Numbered from the stretch's first letter, positions 1-12,103 are shown. The stretch: DNA of 64,000 nucleotides from Plectosphaerella cucumerina (GCA_020746995.1 JAGPXD010000003.1:5642001-5706000); one strand, 5' to 3'. Translations and numbers: made by a program. The notes: generated by a model not told the origin, from the letters alone.

Positions 1-958
1 GTGATATGGTCACCTACTACGTGGAAGTCTCGACCCCGGCAGGATCCTTCATGGCTGCTGTGGCGGGGTCTGGAGATTGCTGACGTGCCCATGGAGCGAA
101 GAGACCACCACCGCTCCGTCTGGCGGCACAGTGTTGACAGGCGAAAAGCTCCAACACCACCACCAACCCAACCACTGACGCCGCTAGCAACATCACCAAC
201 ACCCGAGGTCCACGGCGCGGGTGAACATCGTCAACCGACCAATACCATCTGATCTGAGAAGATACCAATGGGCCAAGCCTGACAGCGCATGAGTTGATAT
301 TGGTACGTCTGATGTTCCCTTTGCACAGCGCTTGCCCGATTCACTCGTTTCCCGAGAAGGTCATTGCCAGAGCAGCCCAGAAGAGGCCACAAAGTCGCGT
401 CACATACACACACAAAGAGGGAGGGAAGGAAATAAGGGGAGAGAAATGGGCGCATCGGAGGAATCTGGAGGAGAGAGAAGGGAAGGGAGTGGTAAGAGAG
501 GCTGCAGACATCACTAATCCACTCAGCAAACAGCCTTCCCAAGGACAGGACATGCAGGCCTCTCCGCGAAAGCTCGAAGGCAGGTGGCCCAACACATTTG
601 CATGTCTCCGTGCTGACTTCCAACGTCTAACTCAGTTGCTACCTCCGCGAGTTGCACAACGATCATCCTGTCACTGATTCTCACAATGCAAGTTTTGTCC
701 TTGGTACCGACTGTCGCCATGTCCGGTATTTGACCCCTGCGAGACCCGCGCGGCACGGCCCGCGCCGCAACCGAAGTCAGATCGCCTCGGTGCCAGGCAA
801 TGAAGTTGCGCATACAGTGAAGGACCAACTTGAAGCCTTTCGCTGGTGTTAGGTGCAAGTACCTAGGTAGTCTGATGTTAGCTGCGAATTTGAAGCCCGC
901 CTCGAATAGAAACGGGCACACAAGTCGGCCTGGTATCTACCGTTGTGGCCTATCCGCC

Positions 959-1145
959 GTTGCAGTTCATCAGCCGTAGAAGCTCATCACCCGTAGCAGT
1001 TCATCAGCCGTTGCAGTTCTTCAGTCGTAGAAGCTCATCGCCCGTAACAGTTCATCAGCCGTTGCAGTTCATCAGCCGTTGCAGTTCATCAGCCGTTGCA
1101 GTTCATCAGCCGTTGCAGTTCATCAGCCGTTGCACTTCACTGACC
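959..1145. repeat. 17-bp tandem minisatellite, 11 units
   Basis: Eleven head-to-tail 17-nt units with consensus GTTGCAGTTCATCAGCC. Units 1 and 7-10 (1061-1128) match the consensus exactly. Units 2-6 and 11 carry point differences only, without indels, so the register is kept throughout. The homogeneous right half suggests recent expansion. No coding frame through it resembles a protein. Confidence 0.95.
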
Positions 1146-1852
1146 ACCTGCCCGTTATTGTTTGGCAGTCACGTTTTGCCATGATTCTGCACCTGCCTCT
1201 AACTGTTATCGCCTCGCAAGAGCAAGCAAGAACGCAAGGCATGAGCCACCTGCCCGGCTTGCCCAGGCACAGATCAGGGCTTCACTTGAGCCCTTTTGGT
1301 AAATTTGACGCGCACTTCACCACCCAATTCCCTCCCACCCCGACCCAGCTCCCACACTCATTTCTCACACCTTCGCCACGCACACCCGAATGTTCTCACT
1401 GATTCAACCTCAAGATCTCACGCCAACCCCGTCGTCATTCACGATCACTCGCACGAATAGCACGCATCGCGTGGTTTCTACACCAGATTTACACAACGCT
1501 CACCTCATCTCTCACCAATTCGCCTTCAATCGGATCACAAAAATTCAATTCGCCATCTCCACCCGCCTCTGGCAACCGGCTTATGAGACACCTCAAGTTC
1601 TCAACTACTTCTGCCGGCTCACCATTCACACCCTGCCGCAAGAACTGACGTCCACCGGACTTCGCCGCTTCCAATCTCTTCGGCACCACGACTCGACTGA
1701 CTTTCAACTTTTCTTCCGCATCGCCGGATCCTGCCCGCAACAAGATGAGTTTGTCTCTTGACCTGATCGATGATACTGACGAAGCGTCGAGACGGTGCAA
1801 CAGGACCAATGGCATCAAGCCCGACCGAAACCAAGAACATACAAGACCGACA

Positions 1853-2056
1853 ACTGGTAGCCCTCACGGGATTGGAGGTTTATAAGGGTAATTTGGCCGA
1901 CATAATACATCCGACATAATACTGGTAGCCTTTCACGGGATTGGAGGCTTATAAGGGTAATTTGGCCGAGAACTCCGACACAATACATCCGACAAGCTCA
2001 TGTCCGACAACTGGTAGCCCTTCATGGGATTGGAGGCTTAGAAGGGTAATTTTGGC
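1853..2056. repeat. three diverged ~47-bp direct repeats
   Basis: Copies at about 1853-1899, 1921-1968 and 2010-2056 share ACTGGTAGCC, then a GGGATTGGAGG core, then AAGGGTAATTT. Short CCGACA-containing spacers separate them. Copies differ by a few substitutions or single-base indels. Confidence 0.85.
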
Positions 2057-2059
2057 ATC

Positions 2060-2384
2060 AAGACCGTCAAGCGATGTCGACTAATCAAGACGAGTAACAG
2101 ATTTCCACAGAAGATCAACAGGCACGATTCTCGGTGGTCATCAAGGGCATGGGATTCTCAATCCTTCCAAGGGTAGGTCATCCGGACAACAAGACCGTCA
2201 AGAGATGCCGACTAACCGAGACAGGCAACAGACATCGACACAAGATTAACAAGCACATCACTGGAAAGCCCAAGGGCATGAGAGGTTCGTGGCTTCGAAA
2301 TCAGATGATATGGATAACAAGACCGTCAAGCGATGCTGTTTAATCGAGACAGGCAACAAACATGATCACAAGATCAACCTGTAA
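2060..2384. repeat. three diverged ~65-bp direct repeats
   Basis: Copies starting at about 2060, 2191 and 2319 begin with AAGACCGTCAAG, continue through a GATGCCGACTAA-like core and a GAGACAGGCAACA-like segment, and end near AAGATCAAC. Non-repeated DNA separates them. They lie directly downstream of the 47-bp repeat family. Confidence 0.8.
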
Positions 2385-3162
2385 CAAAATCAACATGTAC
2401 GGCCCTGGAAGGCATCAAAGGCTTTCGGACTCAGGGCTAACATCACAAATCTGGACGACACGATCGACAACCTGGAAAGTCAGAAAGCGACCCCAACTCA
2501 GCTAGGCTGGCCTTGAATCGCCACCGAGCGCATCGCGAATGACCTTCCAGATTCAGCCAGACTGACAAATCCGAAATGATGAGCTGACAGAACACAGCTC
2601 TCCCTCCGATGTCAAGCTGAGAACCTCAAACACTGACATTAAGCAATCACTGACATAACGAGGGTAGGAGTCAAGATGATGCTTTACATGGATCCCACGC
2701 GAGCGCCAACCGTTCTGGCATCTCACTCTCTACTGCATCAAATCAGCACCGGGTTTTTCGAACATCAAGATTCTTCGGTCACTGTGGCGGAAACACTGGC
2801 CCGAGACGTTCCTGGTGGAGGATCGCCATCGAACTCCACGGGAATGCATCTCTTCCCTTTGGACCTTTGGACTTGGGCCGTCTTTCATCGGAGTAGTAGA
2901 AACACGGCTGAATTTTTCTCCAACGTCCACAATCTCACCAGGTGATTACATACTGGTGCTTCATTTCTGATGGAGAGAGCAGCAGCAGTTCGCGCGACTG
3001 ACAGCGACTCCTTTGGCGGGGTTGACATCCTGTCGGTGAGTCTCGGTGATGCGGGGTAATCTTTCGGTGAGTCTCGGTGTTCCGCTGCCCTGTCTCTCTC
3101 GCAAAATCTTCGGCGCAACCCCCACCTCGACGTCCAAATCAAACTCTTCTCCCTTGCCCGGC

Positions 3163-4281
3163 ATGCCATCTGTCGTCGCCGAGGCGAAGGCAACGTCCGA
3201 CCTGATCACACTCATTGTGACGACGTCTCCGACACCCTCCGCGCCATCGACCGATCTCCTCTCCACCGTCTTCCGATCTCTCGAGCCGAACTGCCCCGCG
3301 CTGCTCGACTGCCCCGTCATCGTCGTCTTCGACAGCTACGATCACGTCGTCTCACGGGCGCGCTTGAAGAAGGGCCAAGTCACAGCCGAGGGCGCGAAAG
3401 CCTACGAGGAATACAAGGAGAACGTCAAGGCGCTCGTGCGGCGGACCTTTGGGATACGGAGCGATGCGCCATTCGTGACGACCGAGGCGTCGGCCGAGTT
3501 CGGCTCGCCCAAGACAATACCCGTGCCCCTGGCCGTCAGCTCGTCACCAGATGGCAGACTCCGTTTCATCGAGTGTACTGAAAGGCTAGGTTTCGGGCTT
3601 GCGGTGCGGTCGGCCTTGCGCATTGCCACGACGCCGTTCGTCTGGGTCCATCAGCACGACTGGAAGCTGGATTGTGCCATTCCGTTGCGGGAGATCCTCG
3701 AGGAGATGATGCGAGCGTCGCAAAGGGAAGAGGATGCAGAGGAAGCAGAGGCACCGATTGAATACGTGTGTCTGCCATCGCCGCGGATGCTGAACTACTC
3801 GACCTCAATGGACGTCGAAATGTTCCCGCGTCTCAAAGCATTGACGGCCAAGCTTGAGCGCCGAGAGGGCGTGCCGCTGACGCCGCTCTACTTCTGGCAC
3901 GACAAGCCGCACATATGCCGACGCGAACACTACCTGGCGCGCGTGTTCCCGAGCCGGCTGGCCATCTCGAGGGGCATGTTCATCGAGGACTCGATCGGGC
4001 ACCGCGCGCGAGACCAGATGAAGGAGGGCATATGGGCCAAGTGGGCGACGTGGCTCTACGTTCCTGGGGATGGGGCGCAGGTTTGCGTGCGGCACATGCA
4101 TGGGCGGGTGTGGAAGGGTGATGAGCGGCATCGAGAGCAGGTTGGTCGGTGGAGGGAGGAGGGGATGCGACGGGCGGAGGAGGAGGCTGTCGTGAAGGGG
4201 CAGCGGAGGGGCCGGGAGGAGGAAGGGGAAGTGTTCGAGCATTCTTTGTGGGCGGACGATGTGCATGAAGATACCCAATGA
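3163..4281 (+). CDS. conserved hypothetical protein, possibly GT-A-like
   Basis: An intronless frame of 372 residues when started at the ATG at 3163. An in-frame ATG at 3049 would add 38 low-complexity Ser/Thr/Pro residues; I prefer the later start because the ordered sequence begins there (ITLIVTTSP, then a CPVIVVFDSYD strand). That pattern followed by FVWVHQHDW resembles the strand and acidic-turn arrangement of GT-A glycosyltransferases, but I recognise no named family and the resemblance is weak. There is no signal peptide or membrane span. The last 50 residues are a charged Glu/Arg-rich tail. Strong G/C wobble use across the frame and the clean stop support a real gene. Neighbours give no functional hint. 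Confidence 0.7.
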   Translation: MPSVVAEAKATSDLITLIVTTSPTPSAPSTDLLSTVFRSLEPNCPALLDCPVIVVFDSYDHVVSRARLKKGQVTAEGAKAYEEYKENVKALVRRTFGIRSDAPFVTTEASAEFGSPKTIPVPLAVSSSPDGRLRFIECTERLGFGLAVRSALRIATTPFVWVHQHDWKLDCAIPLREILEEMMRASQREEDAEEAEAPIEYVCLPSPRMLNYSTSMDVEMFPRLKALTAKLERREGVPLTPLYFWHDKPHICRREHYLARVFPSRLAISRGMFIEDSIGHRARDQMKEGIWAKWATWLYVPGDGAQVCVRHMHGRVWKGDERHREQVGRWREEGMRRAEEEAVVKGQRRGREEEGEVFEHSLWADDVHEDTQ

Positions 4282-6229
4282 TTGTGTTGAAGTGTTTGGC
4301 TTCAGCGAGCTACAAATCACGAACCAAAAGCTACGTTTAATGATGGGTGATGACTTGAGCGGGGATGCTGCAAACGAACTGCATGTTGTCGTCGGCCATA
4401 TGGTTGCGGCTCCGAGATGAAAGAGCATGTCTGGCTCGGCTCTGTCGGGTGTTCATGACGAGTTGACCCTGGATCGCCTCACCAACGTCCGTAACCCCTT
4501 CATGTGAGATTTTTTTCAAAAATGTAGAGAGGAAGTCCAAGGTTCGGGCGGACGTCGTGTGCGAGGGGCCGGCGTGAATCAAATGCCCTCGTCTCGTTGG
4601 CAGCGTCCACCATGGTCGTCACATCGACAGCCTGCCGAACTGCGAACCCAAATTAAGACTGTTGGATCTCAGGTCAGAGAGGCTTTCAAACATCTTATGT
4701 TTGCCAAACAAGGAGTGATCCAAGGATTGGCTTGGCTCGGCAGAGTTTGGGAGGGATGTCCGCTACAAATATGTTGATCAACAACCAGCTACAAGTTAAC
4801 GAAAGTATGACATGGACTTCAACATACCAAGTCTAATGATTCTTTTGCATATTCACACCATTCATGTCTCAACGAGATACTTGAAGAAACTAAATTGATG
4901 TTCTTGAAGTAACAGCACTTGTCACATATCATATATTGCTTTGCCCGAAAGGTTTCAACACGAGCAGGGACAACGCCAGTATCAAGACACTGAAATCTCG
5001 AAGAATATAATGGTTACTCAATTCAGTTCATGTTTGGAGAGATCGTTGCTAAACTGGAAGATTCTGTTTGATTTTCACGAACTAGGTCATCCTCATGGGA
5101 TGATGTAGAGGCTGCACACTTCATTCCGCGAGCAGCTTGACCACCCTGGCTGTTGCAACCGGACAGACGGTTACAATTCGAGGACGTCATCCACGCGAAA
5201 AAAACACCGATTGCGAGTCCTCAATCATCTCTTGCCTAACCATGCAGTTCGTCCACGCGGTACGCGGACCGGTCATCGCGATGTGCTGTCCCAGTGCGGC
5301 GAAGCACAAGATAAGGACGCACAGCACATGGCAATCGATTGGCAGGCATCGAACTCGAATGCTGACCGAAATCTGGGCAAAGTCTGGGCGAGCATCAGCA
5401 ATCGCTGGAAGCAGTCAGCTCCAGCATCCGCCCGAGGCAACCAACGGCCGCCAAGACGTTTGGGTTGATTGCCACAGATAGGCGTTTACGCCACCAGAAT
5501 ATGCGCTCACTCAATGTTTTATCGGTTCGATGCGCGGGAGGTTGCATCCAATTGACGGGTCTGCGCCGCGACAGCCAGATTGCAGCAATCGATTTGTCCC
5601 CTCTTCAGAGCAATGTTCCCCGCGGGTGGCGTGATTCCGCGTTCCATCGACAATCGCCCCTGCCCTGGCCATTCTGCCGGTCGCGGGAGAAGCGGCAACG
5701 ACCTTCCAGAAGGTCAACAGCCGGGCAGCGCCACGACGCCAGGACAGGGAACTTTGGTCTAGCGACTTGTCAACTTGCAAGGGCTGCAAGGGCTGATTGT
5801 TTCGCGGCGTCGTACTCTCCACCGTGGCGCGCGCGGGGTAGATAGCTCGTAGCTGCCCCGGTCGGCCAGGCGTTTCGGCGTTACTTGGACGGCTTCAATC
5901 TGGGTCGTTGTCGTCGGAGACGCCGAAGCGCGGCCGCGATGCGCGAGTCGTGGTGATTGTCAGGGCAGGGCTAGGGGCCGAGGGTTCGGGAAGACGGCAC
6001 TTGTTGTTGAGGGAGCTATCGCGGAGCTCCATCGAGGAAGCGCGCCAGGAGGACCCTTCAGGCACTAGTTCCCGGCTGAGGAGCCACCAGAGGGACCTGG
6101 CTCAGATTGCTTGCGATAGCGCAGCCGTCACGAAGGAAACCAATCGGGTTTATTAATTGTTTCTTCTACGACTTGTTGAGGCAGCTAGTGCTTCCAAGAG
6201 CGCGATAGAAGCCTGTCCGATTGACCCTT
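4282..6229. other. intergenic, nothing recognised
   Basis: About 1.9 kb. The part at roughly 4780-5060 is noticeably AT-richer than its surroundings. Short open frames at 5.1-6.1 kb have no recognisable domain and no intron logic. Confidence 0.5.
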
Positions 6230-6292
6230 CTAGAACCTCTCATGGAAGTCATAGACCCCCTCGTAGAAGTCCTAGACCCTCTCGTTATAGTC
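6230..6292 (-). repeat. 21-bp tandem repeat across a stop codon
   Basis: Three 21-bp units read on the minus strand (6272-6292, 6251-6271, 6230-6250). They encode DYNERV-stop, DFYEGVY and DFHERF-stop in one continuous frame. The first unit is the end of the secreted-protein gene, so the array extends past its stop. Confidence 0.85.
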
Positions 6293-7059
6293 GCGAATCT
6301 CGTAGTTGAAACGGACGTTGGACGGCCCAGGAACACCACAAGTCTCCCACCCGTACGAAGCTGCCTTCCACCTGCCGTTGAACTGCCGGCCACGGTCAAG
6401 AGTCCAGTAAGCGTCGTCCCTGACGTCGTCCGTGCCGACCTGGGTGCCCGCGGCGAGGGGGTTGTCGTCGATGACCTGGCCTCGATAACGGGCGTTGCAT
6501 CCCGAGTTGGAGCCCGCGATCAGCACCGTCCTCCACTGCCAGCCTCCGCCGGCGACGCCCCAGTTGAACCAGCCCTTGTTGTCGCGCGCCCACTCGGCGA
6601 GAGCCTTGACGCCGCCGGTGCAGGGTGCGTTGGAGGAGGTCCAGTCCTTCCTGTCGTGGTTTCGGCAGTAATCAGTGGCGCGACCGTTGGCCAACGTGTA
6701 GTGGTGACTCCACCAGAGGCGAGCGCTCTGTCGCTTGGACAGGGGGTCTTCGTGGGGGCCTTCGACTTCCTCGAAGCCATTGTCGACCCAGATGGTGATG
6801 TGGTCCCCATCGTCGCGCTTGAAAACCGAGTGTTTGTGCACTGGAGACGGGTCAGCAAATGGCCATGTTCCATGTTGATGATTGGCTTACTCTGAGTCAG
6901 ATTAACTCCATACGCCTCAGCTTGCAGGAGATCGCGGGGGCTGAGCACATCATCGCGCTTGAATCGGACAACTCCTTCGTTATCCTGTCGTGTAGCCGTA
7001 GGGACGGCTTGAGTGGCCGTGGCCAGATACAGACCGGCGAAAAGAGCGCTGGGCAGCAT
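6272..7059 (-). CDS. small secreted protein with dibasic sites; effector candidate
   Basis: Two exons, 7059-6891 and 6840-6272, joined across a 50-bp GTAAGC...CAG intron (6841-6890, CTGAC branch site) that completes a split ATG codon. The product is 245 residues. Residues 1-18 form a signal peptide. The following 75 residues contain three Lys-Arg pairs (34-35, 64-65, 92-93), the first two in identical FKRDD contexts, as expected of a propeptide cut by a Kex2-type protease. The remaining ~150 residues are rich in Trp and Gly and have four Cys (115, 130, 171, 224), enough for two disulfides. No membrane span or GPI signal is visible. I do not recognise the family. Secretion is well supported; a role at a host interface is inferred. 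The gene stands alone. Confidence 0.8.
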
Positions 7060-10000
7060 CGTGAGCTGGAGATCGAGAAGAGACAATTGAGAAGAGATGT
7101 TCAGATGAGCTTGGTGAAGAACAGAATATCTGGTCAACGATCTCAAGGGCCGTTTTATGTCTTCCTCCACCGACGTCCGCGGAGGCATCTAGTTGTCCGT
7201 GGAGAGCGCATGCTCTAAGTCCGCGTACATCGTATAGACTGAGTGCTTGGCTCCTGACACAGAGGCTGTGAAGTTGTATCGACTTGCGCCAAGAGGTGAG
7301 AATCGGATGCAGAGCTAATCAGAAGTCGCGAATGCCCTCACGTCAGATGAGCTTCAACGAGCCCCGCTCAACTCGATCACCATGTCGGCTAAGCACCCAA
7401 TCCGATGCGCTCACTAGGTAAGTTGGTGATGGAACGGCTGTTCCCGTGAAAGCAAAGGGTATTGGAAGTGATGAGTGAAGTCGTGGATGACGGCAGGGCA
7501 ATCACATGATGCAGATGGGCGACTGGACGTTGAAGAATTGCGGGCGGCCTGTCGCGTGTACCTGCACATTCATTAGCATGTGGAGCTTGCCTCGGACGGG
7601 TGTACAGATACCCTCACCCACCTGGCGCCGAGGTTGGCGATTCTCAAAGTCCCGTGTCGACAGATGTCAGCACTTTCAACGCACTCCGCGTCAGAAACCA
7701 ATAGGCATCCATCCAACACTCAAATCGACCCCACGGCCCAATGTCGCCACTGTCTGCCCTGGACCGTGGACGGCCTGCGGGCGACGCGGATGGACGCGTG
7801 CGTGCATGCGTCCATGCAGGGCAAATGGGGTCCGCGACCGTTGGCCCTTCTTCCCTCCGCCCCGTAGCGAAGGAGCTGCTTCGGTGGGAAAGGGGGGACA
7901 GTCTAATTTTACGCGGGCGCCGCGCCGGCGAGGGTAACACTGCAGCAGAAAGAGGAAGCTCGGCGGGCGACCGGGGGGTTCCGACCAGTCACCCCCCTTC
8001 GTTTGCCACCGAGACACCCTCCCGTCGCGCACCGAGGTTGAGGGAATCGCCATCGCTTTCCCTCCCTCTCCTCCCCTCTTTCTTTCCCCGCGTGGCATGT
8101 CGTTGACTTTACGTGGCCTCCACAGCGAACGTGGCGATAGCCTTATTACGTACGAAGAACGACGTCTCGCAGTAGTCGAATGCGGAGGAGGGGCAGCGCC
8201 TTCTCGTGACAAGTGCTCGAGCGCCTCTTTTCACCGGGTCGGCGATGGCGAAGTTGGGGAGGACTGGGACCTGGGACCTGGGGAGTGCGAGAGGGCCCGA
8301 TCTGGGACCCAAGGACCTTGCTGGGCCCGCCGCAGGGGAGGGGGTCCTGGGCCCTGGGGGTCTCCTGGACAGTGGGACAGAGGATCTGCCTTATCGATGA
8401 TGCGATCGATACGGGTGACGGCCAATGTCGCAGTCGTTGGCGATGGTCTTTTCATTTGCGACAGCCACCACCAGGAGTCGAAACGCGCGCTGCGTCTTCC
8501 AACGGCGCGGGATGCCTTCACTTTCTCGGGATTCCCCTAAAGCCGTCCGTCTGCCGTGGCAAGCCGAGCAGTCCCAAAAGGTTTCCCAGAAGGGATGCAC
8601 CCTTCTGGAATGGTGACGGGGCGTCCGCCTCTTCCGCCCGTATCGGGCACCGCTGAATGGCCCGACAGCCAGGTTCATCGGAGTCGTCGGGCGTCGTGAT
8701 GGTGTGCCGCCAGGTGACACAGAGATACGGTTTATCACCGGACTGAGTCTTGGAGGCACTGGCATTGGACAGACCATCATGGGACGACCATTAGCCTGGC
8801 CTGCCAAGCGGGCTCTAGCCCCTAAACCTCAAGGGATCAGAGGGCTTCCTCGGGTGGATCTGCGCGTCGAATTGTTCTCGAAGCCTGGATCACGCAGCGC
8901 CACAGGCGCACAACCCCTGCAATCTGTCAGAGGCCGTGGGCAAGGCGGGGTCCAGAGCGGCGGACGAGGTGAAGGGGGGGTCTTCTGGGCGAAGAGCCAT
9001 CAGCCGCTGACCACAGAGGCTGACTCCAAGTGCCGTGGCCAAGGAACGGTCGTGTACTGTGCCGCAGTTTCAATTTGACGAGTGTTGTGGTCGGCAGAAG
9101 GATGAGATGGAACAGCCTGACGCGTGCTCGAGGTCGAGCGCAACCAGCGCAACCAGGTGGACAGCCAGATCACCCGCGCTCGACCCAGAAATACAGGTGA
9201 TTGTCGTCTGGCAGGCCTGGGAGGCCCCGCGATGGTCCTCCCCACCGGCGATCAGCTAGACGCGGGCCCTGGGTCCGTCCTGTACCAACTGCAAGCATCA
9301 AGCCAAGCTTATTTCCTCGTGCGCCAATCGTCGCCTTGCCCGGACAAAGGAGGTGTCAGACTTTCAGGGCTCGCCTCAGATCGGCAGCCCGAGTCTCGCG
9401 GCATTGGCTGGGTCGTGTGTGAGGCCGTGTGTCGGCCGTCATCCGGGCGGGAGCATCCAAGATGCGAGTGCAGCCAAAAGACCAAAGAGAACGCAGAGGT
9501 GCAGTGTACGACGGGCGCTCAGCTGACGGGACGCCGCGCCCCGGAGATTGAGCCCGAACGGGGCATGCTGCCCCGACCCCCCAAGCCGCCTGCCCCTAAT
9601 TCCGGAGCCGCCAGTCGCAAGAGGCAGGAGGGAGGACTGTCAAGGTCCCCGGCGATCCATCGCGGTGCGCTAGCGGAAACCCAAACCACATGCGAGTCGC
9701 TCGCCCTGCGCGCCGCCCGGGTGCGTTCCACAGGAGAACGAGTGCGAGAGACGACATCTCGTGTTCCTTGGCATCGCTTCGCCTGAGCCAGCGGCACGGG
9801 CTGCGCGTCAAAAGGGCAGGTCGGCTGCGAGCCTGCTAGGGCTTCAGGGGCCTGCCGCGAGGTGTCACCTCCCAAACACGACGCGACATGGGGGACAGGC
9901 GCGCAGCCCTTTGACTTCTGACAGTGCCTGAATGGTATGCGACTGCTGCTGCTGCCCCGGGAGCCGCCAGATACCCGCGTCTTGGTCCGCGGCAGTCCAC

Positions 10001-12103
10001 CCCGTCGGGAATGCGGGAGGTGCCATTCGACCAGGCCGGGGCGGGCGGCGGCCGGGCAGTGCAGTGCATGGCATGGGCATGGTGCCTCTTCGGGAAGGCA
10101 ACGGATCGATGCGAGACGGCCTTGTCACGCCGCGCCGTCGGGATAAGCGACGAGGCAGGCCAAGGGCAGCCAAGGGCAGGGCTCTCGGGATCCTATCGAT
10201 CGGTAGCCTTTATCGATGGATGTGCTGATGTTTGCGGCGGTGGCCAAACCTTGTCCGCCACTGCCCAGAGTTCGAGATCTGCGATATCAGTGAGCGAGCA
10301 TTGGACGTGGGAGCAAGAAGCCAAGAAGGTCATCGCCCCCGGGGAAAGGAAAACGGACAGAAGGGAGATACTCCGTGTTGGTTCGGTTCGGTTGATGGAA
10401 TGTGCCAGCTTGAGACAGTCAGGAATTTGCTGCCGCATGCGTGCTTCAGGAATGCGGCGGGCCAACGTGCAATCGAAGACACGGCAGAAGCAACCGTTTG
10501 TGAGCTCGAGGCAGGCGAGGTCACCGGGTCGGCCAATTCGCAAGCCACCGGCGCCACCCACACGCCGCAACGGCGTCATCTGGCGGGCAGTAGCGGGCAG
10601 CAGTTCGTAGCGGCGCGGTCGAGTCTTTCTCTTCCCGCCAGGACAAAGGATGGTCGTTTGGCCCCTCGCCCATAGTCGCGTGTCGGCCGCCGTCTAGCGC
10701 ACCCAAGCGCGTGGTTTCTGTACAGTCCAGGCGAGGCTGTTGAGCTCTGGCCCACGTCCAGCGGCGCAGCCGTGCGCTCGGTGGGCTGTTGGTCGAACGA
10801 GCACACGCGACAGCAAGATACGGGAGAAGGCCAGTGCTTTCCCGTCGCCAAAAAGACCCCCAGGCCAAAGACCCCCTCGGCCCTCGCGTCCAATAGGATT
10901 GGCCCCGTCCAGCGTGATAGGCGCATTTCTGTTATCAGCATGTGGAGAGCCAGACAAACATCTGGCCCCCCGACTCCCCACCCGAGATGGGCGCTCGGAC
11001 CATGGGGACAGCAAAGCAAGAGGGCTTCCCCAGCCAATGGTGGCGCGTGGAGAGGCACATCCCGGCGTCGGGCACGGTGCCACCGCTGGGTCTGCGCGTG
11101 CGACTGTTGGCCCAGAGAGCTGCTCCCGAGGGTCTTGGCGACGAGGATGGACCCATCTCACCGGGGGGTGGGCAGCTAATCACTTGGCGGCAGTTCCAGC
11201 CAATTTCAGCGCCTTTCGCACCTTCCTTTCCTGGAAAGAAGGGGGGGAGGGGCAGTCGGCCTGTGGCAGGTGCTGCGCCAAGCCCGGATTAAGGTGTCTG
11301 GGCGACCCGGGGGGGTCCCCCGTTGGAACACCCCAGGGCCGCCACGACACCACAACGACCGTCGGAGTGCCACCGGGAAGGATGCGCCAGCTCCTGCGCC
11401 TGCCGCCTTGGTGGTTCGGTCTTGCCTGTGGACTGTGGAGCGATCGAGTCGGCCCCTCCGCTAGGGTTCAGCCAACCGCTGGCCCCGTCGCCGTCGCACC
11501 TGGTTGTTCCTTCTCGTCGAGGTCGAGGCCACCCCTCGAGGGCAGGTGCGCCGGGCCAATCACCAGCCGCCTGCCGATAGGGTGACAGACTGGAATCTTT
11601 CCATGCATGGAAGGAAGGCACATTGCCGTCTGTTCGCCCGTGCCGCTGTTGCAGGTGAGCTAGCTACCTGCTGCACCCCCCTCCTTCCCTTCGGGCCAGG
11701 GGTCTGGGGCGGAAGGAGCGAACCACCAGGCAGGTAGGCAGGAAGGGAAGGACCTCTGCTCCTTCCCCGGTCGGTCGATATCGCCATCCAGCGAAGACCA
11801 CCTCTTCCCACCTGCTGCTTTCGCGCTACCTCCCATCTTGGCACTCTTGTCGCTGCCACCCCCCCTGGACCCCGTCCGCGTCTCGACCGTCCGGGGCTTC
11901 CCTCCTCCCCCCTTGCCCCATGTCACCTCTCTTGCCGCTGGCACATTCATAAAAGACTACCATCTCCCGGCCCTCCTGCTCTCCCTCCTTCTCTTTCGCC
12001 TCAGCTTCGCCCTCCCTCTCCTAGTCAAGGTCAAGAGGTTTCCACCAACTCCCCCCAGCGGAACACCCAGAGCAGCTCCTTCCTGAGCTACACCACCGAC
12101 ACC
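7060..12103. other. 5 kb GC-rich gene-free stretch
   Basis: Several long open frames exist on both strands, but they overlap one another, change with strand, and are rich in Arg/Pro/Gly as expected of random GC-rich DNA. None has a domain, a signal peptide or an intron pattern I can support. The last few hundred bases (about 11.85-12.1 kb) are a C/T-rich tract leading into the amino-acid permease start, typical of a fungal promoter and 5' UTR. Confidence 0.5.
8256..8283 (+). other. G-quadruplex-capable motif
   Basis: Four guanine runs (GGGG, GGG, GGG, GGGG at 8256-8259, 8266-8268, 8273-8275 and 8280-8283) separated by loops of 6, 4 and 4 nt. They sit in a direct repeat of CTGGGACCTGGGACC character. 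Confidence 0.6.

Larger units (their letters stand above)
1..3162. other. intergenic, no supportable gene
   Basis: No open frame here shows a recognisable domain, a credible codon pattern or a fungal intron structure. The stretch holds a 17-bp minisatellite near 1 kb and two families of diverged direct repeats between 1.85 and 2.39 kb, listed separately. The 400-500 interval is purine-rich. Confidence 0.5.

Noticed and set aside
959..1145. CRISPR array
   Set aside because: Head-to-tail 17-bp units with no spacers, in a eukaryotic genome; a minisatellite.
6221..6895. A 224-residue plus-strand frame opposite the secreted-protein gene
   Set aside because: The minus strand has a signal peptide, a consensus intron and Cys pattern; the plus frame has none.
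9924..11585. Long plus-strand frames (228 and 281 residues) in the GC-rich interval
   Set aside because: Arg/Pro/Ser/Gly-rich without domains; comparable frames exist on the other strand at the same place.
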